From contig CDMY01000255.1 in the NCBI GenBank assembly GCA_001179505.1, positions 1-64,000 on the forward strand: a stretch of 64,000 nucleotides of DNA. Direction: 5' to 3'. Under the pieces are notes generated by a model. That model searched no databases. It saw only the letters and a list, made by a program, of their open reading frames with translations, and was not told where the DNA came from. The DNA comes from Vitrella brassicaformis (Eukaryota > Sar > Vitrellaceae). Within the stretch, counting starts at the first letter, position 1; each line of letters begins with the position of its first letter. Below are positions 59,031-64,000 of the stretch, piece by piece. Position numbers and translations under genes: made by a program.

Positions 59031-59071
59031 TGTCCATTCTGGTGCGGTGGCAGGGGCCAATCGATCCCAAC

Positions 59072-59094
59072 CAATATAAAATGAAGGCAGCGAT
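59072..59094 (-). repeat. TATAAAATG element copy 12
   Basis: Reads AATATAAAATGAAGGCAGCG then ATTC, immediately 3' on the + strand of shard 4. On the minus strand it is preceded by TGAATCGC rather than CAG, so the acceptor is weak in this copy. Confidence 0.7.
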
Positions 59095-59115
59095 TCACAC
59101 TGATGAATGAAGCAC

Positions 59116-59150
<35 letters not shown>

Positions 59151-59334
59151 GGAGAGACGGATGGCTGCAGTCGGGCATCGTGTGCGTGCAGCTCTCGTCG
59201 CCCACCTCGTCAATCAGTCTACACAATCGACAGATGCAGTCGTTTAGACGCTGACACAGGCGTTGATCATCAGGCGGTGTGGAGAGTGGGAGTCGCCGCG
59301 TGGCTGTTCTGGTCGCCCTGTGTTGGCCCTGTGT

Positions 59335-60070
59335 TCAGCTTCTCGTGGTGGCCGCACGGGAAGGGGGCGTCGCCTCGGCGGTGTCGGTGGCGGCCGGAGT
59401 GTGTGCAGACGCCAACTGCAAATACATATGAGACCACAACAGGACAGGAGGGAAAATGAACCATGAAGGCGATGGAAGGGAATCTCTGTCAGTCAGTGTT
59501 ATGCGTGCGGTAGCTAGGCACCTCTCTTCGTAGATGGCCCAGCAGCTCATGGAGACGTCCTTTGTCGGTTGGCCGACCTGACTTGCCAGACGCCTTTGTC
59601 GCCTTTCACCCGTGTCCACCACTCCCACTCGTCGGGTGTGGGGTTGTACTTCCAGCCATCCTTGGCCGCATCCTGGGCAACGACCATCACGCGAGAAGGA
59701 CCGATGGTTGTTGCCCATCTCCCTCTCCCTCTCTCTGTCTCGATCTGCCCACCTGGGTGTGGAGTGGTCGTGTGCGTCGCAGTAGGCAAGCAGCTCTTGT
59801 TCGAGGGCAGCGATGCGGGCCTGTAGGTCCTTCTTGGCGTCCTGGATGGCAGCATACACACGAATGAATGTGTCCAGATCGATTGATAAGCGTACGAGGG
59901 GCCAGCGTTAAGCTTGTGTGTGAAGGTCTGCTTTGCTTACGTCTCGCTGCACCACCATCCCCGCCAGTCTCGTCTGCACACATCAATGCACAATGCGCAG
60001 ATGGACATATCGCATCGCGTGCAGAGAGAGAGCATCGAACGACTGTGCATGGTCGCACCTGTCGGCTCGC
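59335..60070 (-). pseudogene. Coiled-coil tandem family, copy III with shard 3
   Basis: Segments: DSIDTLASRQ (60063-60090), TRLAGMVVQRD, DAKKDLQARIAALEQELLAY, then CDAHDHSTPRWADRDRERER and EMGNNHRSFSRDG from 59686-59783. The last two match REHRDAHNDHSTPRRADRDR and ERDLDNSHQPFSRD of the Pro/Gln/Arg-rich gene, in frame. Downstream of the shard the frame stays open through CPGCGQGWLEVQPHTRRVGV to beyond 59560. The 5' exon of this copy has been replaced by shard 2 of copy II, so it has no start of its own. Confidence 0.55.
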
Positions 60071-60828
60071 GAGTGTGTCGATGCTGTCCCTCGCCAAGGC
60101 GGCGGAGGGCGGCCGTAGCCAAGATGGTGATGCTGAGGCATGTCAGGGGGTGGCCCTTCGTGCGGTGGCATGTCTGCGTCGGGGGGCGGGGGCGCGTCGC
60201 GATAGGCACGCAGCTCGTTTTCGAGGGTACGGATGCGTTTCTGGATGGCAGCATACACACAAATGAATGTGTCCAGATGGATTGATAAGCGTACAGGGTG
60301 CCAGCGTCAAGCTTGTGTGTGAAGGTCTGTCTGTCTGCTTTGCTTACCCCTCGCTCCCTCGCCAGCTGCACCAGCTTGTCCTGCACACATCAATCAATGC
60401 ACAAGAAATGCCCAGATGGACACATCGCATCGCGTGCAGAGGGAGAGCATCGAACGACATAGGTCTGTGCATGGTCGCACCTGTCTCTCCTGGAACTTCT
60501 CGATGCTGCCCATGGCACGGAAGAGCGCCTTTTTGAATACAGACACCATTCTTTGTGGATCTCGTTCTTTGTCCCCACGGTTGCTGCCTGAAGACTCACT
60601 CTCGTAGTAGTAGTGCTCTTTGATGAACATCTCCAGCCGCCATCTCGGCCCCTTTAGCAACTCTGCATCGTAAACCGACACGGACATGGAAAGAGCCGTG
60701 CACACGCACCTAGCACTCGTGCGTCCTGACTAGCGGGCATTCCCTTGTGACTCACGGCGCGCCTCCTCTGCGATTATAAATTGGTGCTCATCGAACGCGG
60801 CGGTTTTCTCAGCGGTGGACGCCGTCAT
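59937..60828 (-). CDS. Coiled-coil tandem family, copy II with shard 2
   Basis: Start MTASTAEKTAAFDEHQFIIA with EEARR, then DAELLKGPRWRLEMFIKEHY, FRAMGSIEKFQERQ, DKLVQLARERG, and KRIRTLENELRAYRDAPPPP followed by DADMPPHEGPPPDMPQHHHL and GYGRPPPPWRG. From PPPPDAD on, the sequence (60093-60192) is about 93 percent identical to 4293-4392 of the Pro/Gln-rich gene, in the same frame. The likely end is RRDWRGWWCSET at TAA near 59937 if the next exon is spliced in phase. The ATG overlaps the stop of copy I. Confidence 0.55.
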
Positions 60829-61601
60829 GAAGTCGACTGGCGCCGCCGCTGCTGCTGCTGGTCGTCATCGCCGCCAAAGCCGCTGCTGTAGGCACGCAGC
60901 TCTAGTTCGAGGGCAGCGATGCGGCTCTGGATGGCAGCATACACACAAATGAACGTGTCCAGATGGATTGATAAGCGTACGGGGGGCCAGCGTTAAGCTT
61001 GTGTGTGAAGGTCTGCTTTGCTTACGTTTCGCTCCTTCGCCAGCTCCACCAGCCTCTCCTGCACACATCAATCAATGCACAACAAATGCGCAGATGGACA
61101 TCACATGCAGAGAGTGAGCATCGAACGACATAGGTGTACTTATTGTGCATGGTCGCACCTGTCTCTCCTCGAGCTTCTCGATGCTGGCTTTGGCGCGGCG
61201 GAGCGCCTCTTTCAACCCCCTCGACTCCCTTGCACGCACAGGCACACAGACACCATTGTGGATCTCGTTCATTGTCCCCACTATTGCTGCCTGAAGACTC
61301 ACGCTTCCAGTGGTGGTGCTCTTCGAGGAAACTCTCCAGCCGCCATCTCGGCCCCTCTATCAACTCTGCATCTAAACCGAAACGGACATGGAGAGATGAC
61401 GTTCAACACTCGTGCGTCCTGGCTAACGGGCTTTCTCTTGTGACTTACGGCGCGCCTCCTCTGCGATTGCAACTTTGTGCTCCTTCAACGCGGCGTTCTT
61501 CTTAGCGGCGGACGCCGTGAGGAGGTCGACTGGCGCCGCCGCTGCTGCTGCAAGTAGTGCTGCTGGTAGCGGCGACGGCATTCTCATCTCAGGGGGCGGC
61601 A
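60825..61601 (-). CDS. Coiled-coil tandem family, copy I with shard 1
   Basis: Start MPPPEMRMPSPLPAALLAAA (61599-61601), then PVDLLTASAAKKNAALKEHK and VAIAEEARR. Phase-1 intron, HAELIEGPRWRLESFLEEHH with HWK, then RESRGLKEALRRAKASIEKL with EERQ, ERLVELAKERN, and SRIAALELELRAYSSGFGGD with DDQQQQRRRQSTS, ending at TGA 60825-60827. All joins have correct phases. The protein is a charged coiled coil of about 140 residues. SSGFGGDDDQQQQ matches SSGFGGGDGQQQQQ of the Pro/Gln-rich gene (5123-5166). The function is unknown. Confidence 0.6.
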
Positions 61602-62700
61602 TGGCGGCGACTCTAATCTGCTTTTCTCCTTCTCTCAAACGCGAGCTTTTGAAAGAATCGCCGCCGTGGCCTGCGGGCACAGGACAGGACAAGCACAGGA
61701 CAAGCATCAACAAAGAGAAAGAACAGGTGCATACGTACTTCCTGTGTCTTCATGGGTACATCTTAGTATGTCCGTGCGTTGACGTCTGTTGTCCAGGTCT
61801 AGCTTCTCATCCAACAGCTGAGGAATAGATACATGATACATCCACGCAGATGTCAGGCAGAACGTGGGAGAAGTGCGAGTGTGTAGGCTCATACTTTAGA
61901 GATATGCGCAACCTCCTAGTAGCGCAGTATTGTTGAGAAGGTCTCCATACGGAGACGTTGCCAAACACTGTCAAAGCCACACATGTCCCAGATACGCACA
62001 GCCGAGGGGCATACCTCTTATGTACTTGTACGCCTCACCACGGTTGCCGGTCAGGAAATCCTACATTCAACGCGCAACGTCACAGCTTTCGCTGTACACC
62101 TGAAGCAACAGAGAGAAACAAATTGATGAAAGGCATTCACACATGCGTGGCGTTCCCCTTGACTAGAAGGTCATAAGCTGAGACACACAGCAGAATACAG
62201 TATGTTCTCTTATTTCTCTCCACATCTGGGACTCAGACTGGGAGATTGTATTTGTAAACTGTTTGAGGGAGTCATTCTGCTTCTCAGAGGAGCGGACAAG
62301 GAATGGCAGAGCAGAAGTCTGAATCTTGACAATCACATTCGTTTTGCTGAACCTGGTGGGAGTCGTCGAGATAGAGAGACGGCCTCTTCGAAAATACCTC
62401 CACCTGCGGACAGAGGGAGGCACATCAAAATGGGTCACACATTCATCTGTGACATCCCAAAGAGACTTAACGCACGAGGCCGCGCACCTCACCAAATGAC
62501 TACCAAATGTGCTACAACCTTCTTCGTCGCTGCTGAACAGCATGTCCTCATCCTCGTCTTTGCCGCTGGGCATAGGAAAGCCATCCTACAACACCGGCAC
62601 ATGCAGCAGGCACACACATCGTCACACCGCACCACCGCACCACCACACACTTGTACTGACCTGCTGGAGCCTCAGGTTTTCTCGAAAAAAGAAGGAAGAT
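61602..62700 (-). CDS. Unresolved multi-exon gene (acidic DEDEDMLFSSDEE exon)
   Basis: Exon-like pieces in minus order: FFFRENLRLQQ (to about 62661), DGFPMPSGKDEDEDMLFSSD (62520-62586), a short exon near 62350-62400, NDSLKQFTNTISQSESQMWR (62208-62285), DFLTGNRGEAYKYIR (62016-62060) and LLDEKLDLDNRRQRTDILR (61764-61820). Each has GT/AG-like edges, but phases cannot be joined with confidence. It may be one gene that ends near or runs into copy I of the coiled-coil family. No family is recognised. Confidence 0.35.
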
Positions 62701-63854
62701 GCCGTCGCGCTTCGCCGACACCAGGCAGTCGTCAGGCGCTCCGCTGAAGCCAGGGCGCGGCCTCCTTGTTGGGAAGGGAGGTGGACGAAAGAAGTGGCGC
62801 CGACATTCGCGCAAGAGGGCAGGCGCGGGACGGGATGATGCGGGCCACATGGGATAAAGACCAGCAAAAAAGACGAGGATACGGAGGAGAAGTGGCGGGC
62901 GGAAGGCAGAAGAGCAGTGGAATGCCCGAAATGCCTGGAAATTGTGTTCAGAACGGTCTTTTCTCGTCCCGTCTCCTGCGACGAGATTTTCACGTGCGAG
63001 CTTTTTCGCTTTCTGCGAGCTTAGAAATTGCGTTCTCTTTCTCTCCCGTGTCCCCTGCGGGTATTGGCGGCGAAGAGGACGGTCAGGTGCCTGATCTTTA
63101 AATTCATTCATGAATCCGGATGGCTCGCCGGGATTGGCACTGACTTCTTCCTGATTGCTCGGCAGTGTCAAGCTCGTGTTGATGAACATGAACATTCTTT
63201 CACGTGCACTTAGTTTCATCAATCAATCAATGGGCATGCAGGCAGGCAACACAAAAATGAGTGGCTATTCATACAAACATCCGGACAAGCCATCCGGCTT
63301 CATACATGGACGAGCAAAGAGTGCACGCACTCCACTTCCACACATGGCCGGCCCCCCACCCAGACAGCGAAATGACGGCCGTCCCTACTACCCTGCCCAA
63401 TTGACCCTGCCCCTCCTTCCGTCAACCAACAAACAAACAACCATGCTCAAAACTATCCAGCCCATGCAGTCAATTCGTTCACGAATCATGAATTCACTCA
63501 TCCCCCACTCAATCCCCCTCTCCTTCATGGACACAGGAAAAAAGACGAGCAACAGAGAGGGGGAAAAAGGAGAGACGACACGCACACGCTGGTTGCGGCA
63601 CGCCCTTACAGCTGTTGTCTGCACAAGGGAACTAGAAAGCAGCATTCAATCACTGCCTGTACACGGACCGGCCGTTGAAAGCATCATCCCTCTGCATACA
63701 AGGACATACAGACAGCTACCCCCGCGTCACGCACCCACCCTGCTATCCACCCCCACATGCCCTCCTGGTGCTTCCGCCAAAGCGGAGCCAAAATGCACAC
63801 AAGCCCCACCCCAAACAAAAGAAGAAGAAGACTAGAAAAAACAACCAAACACAA
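62701..63854. other. No supported gene
   Basis: A long + frame (to 63835) begins at TTG and is low-complexity; the opposing frame is basic and also not convincing. It probably holds the promoter of the minus gene near 62.7 kb. GCGAGCTTAGAAATTGCG near 63015 resembles the GCGAGCTTAG motif at 29723. Confidence 0.4.
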
Positions 63855-64000
63855 TCATCCACCCCCAATTGGCGTCGTGTGCGCCTGTGTCATGTCGAAG
63901 TCGCTGCAACACCGTCCTACGCCTAGTGCCTCTCTGATAGCGATGCTGAGGGGGTGTGTGGTGACGAAGTCCTTGTCGAGCATGATCAGTCTTCGTCCAT
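63855..64000 (-). CDS. 3' end of a gene running off the window
   Basis: The frame reads RRLIMLDKDFVTTHPLSIAI then REALGVGRCCSDFDMTQAHT and stops at TGA 63855-63857. The first part looks like folded protein (hydrophobic/charged alternation). The rest could be readthrough if a splice or earlier stop is used. Family unknown. Confidence 0.3.
   Translation of the reverse strand, partial: GRRLIMLDKDFVTTHPLSIAIREALGVGRCCSDFDMTQAHTTPIGGG

Noticed and set aside
63155-63835. 226-codon + frame near the right end
   Set aside because: It starts at TTG, has no domain, composition changes along it, and there is no splice or conservation support.

Overview
The window is nuclear DNA from a gene-dense, intron-rich, GC-rich unicellular eukaryote. 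Almost every gene has many short spliceosomal introns (about 60-150 bp) with GT..AG ends and long TG-rich (CA-rich on the other strand) microsatellites before the acceptor. Divergent gene pairs are only about 70-280 bp apart. Centrin, eIF4A3, MCM8, EFG1 and an M18 aminopeptidase are all recognisable and confirm eukaryotic nuclear DNA. The intron style and compact divergent layout suggest an alveolate, perhaps a chromerid such as Vitrella. That assignment is inference; no rRNA or organelle marker is present.

Left part (1-41.4 kb) is mostly single-copy genes: a small multi-pass membrane protein (839-1322, +); a very long Pro/Gln/Arg-rich protein with RD/RS repeats (1959-6176, -); a TMEM185-like membrane protein (6462-8892, +); centrin (9565-10166, -); a protein built from duplicated exon pairs (10586-13146, +); a secreted coiled-coil protein (14101-15298, -); eIF4A3 (15962-17508, -); a tandem array of one-helix micro-proteins of about 31-48 residues interrupted by an assembly gap (17634-20317, +); a NIPA-type transporter (-); MCM8 (-); a FAD monooxygenase with an acidic insert (+); M18 aspartyl aminopeptidase (-); NTPCR/THEP1 NTPase (+); rRNA-processing EFG1 (-); and a calcineurin-B-like EF-hand protein (+).

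Right part (41.7-62 kb) is very different: nearly everything reads on the minus strand and is duplicated, shuffled or broken. It holds at least four partial or frameshifted copies of a kinase-like gene, two copies of a helical-protein gene, a J-domain remnant lacking helix II, a gene with in-frame stops, and four tandem copies of a coiled-coil gene. A short element with the core TATAAAATG-AGGC-GCGATC recurs 12 times from 42.6 to 59.1 kb, always in the same orientation and usually just after a minus-strand CAG; I saw no copy in the first 42 kb.

The most striking feature links the two parts. Three of the tandem coiled-coil copies (59.3-61.6 kb) each end, at the same structural position, in a different in-frame shard of the Pro/Gln/Arg-rich gene 55 kb away, and a fourth shard lies at 58.96-59.02 kb. 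This looks like repeated capture of coding fragments from one donor gene into a rapidly evolving tandem family. Together with the micro-protein array and the splice-site-carrying repeat, it is the best candidate here for an undescribed process.
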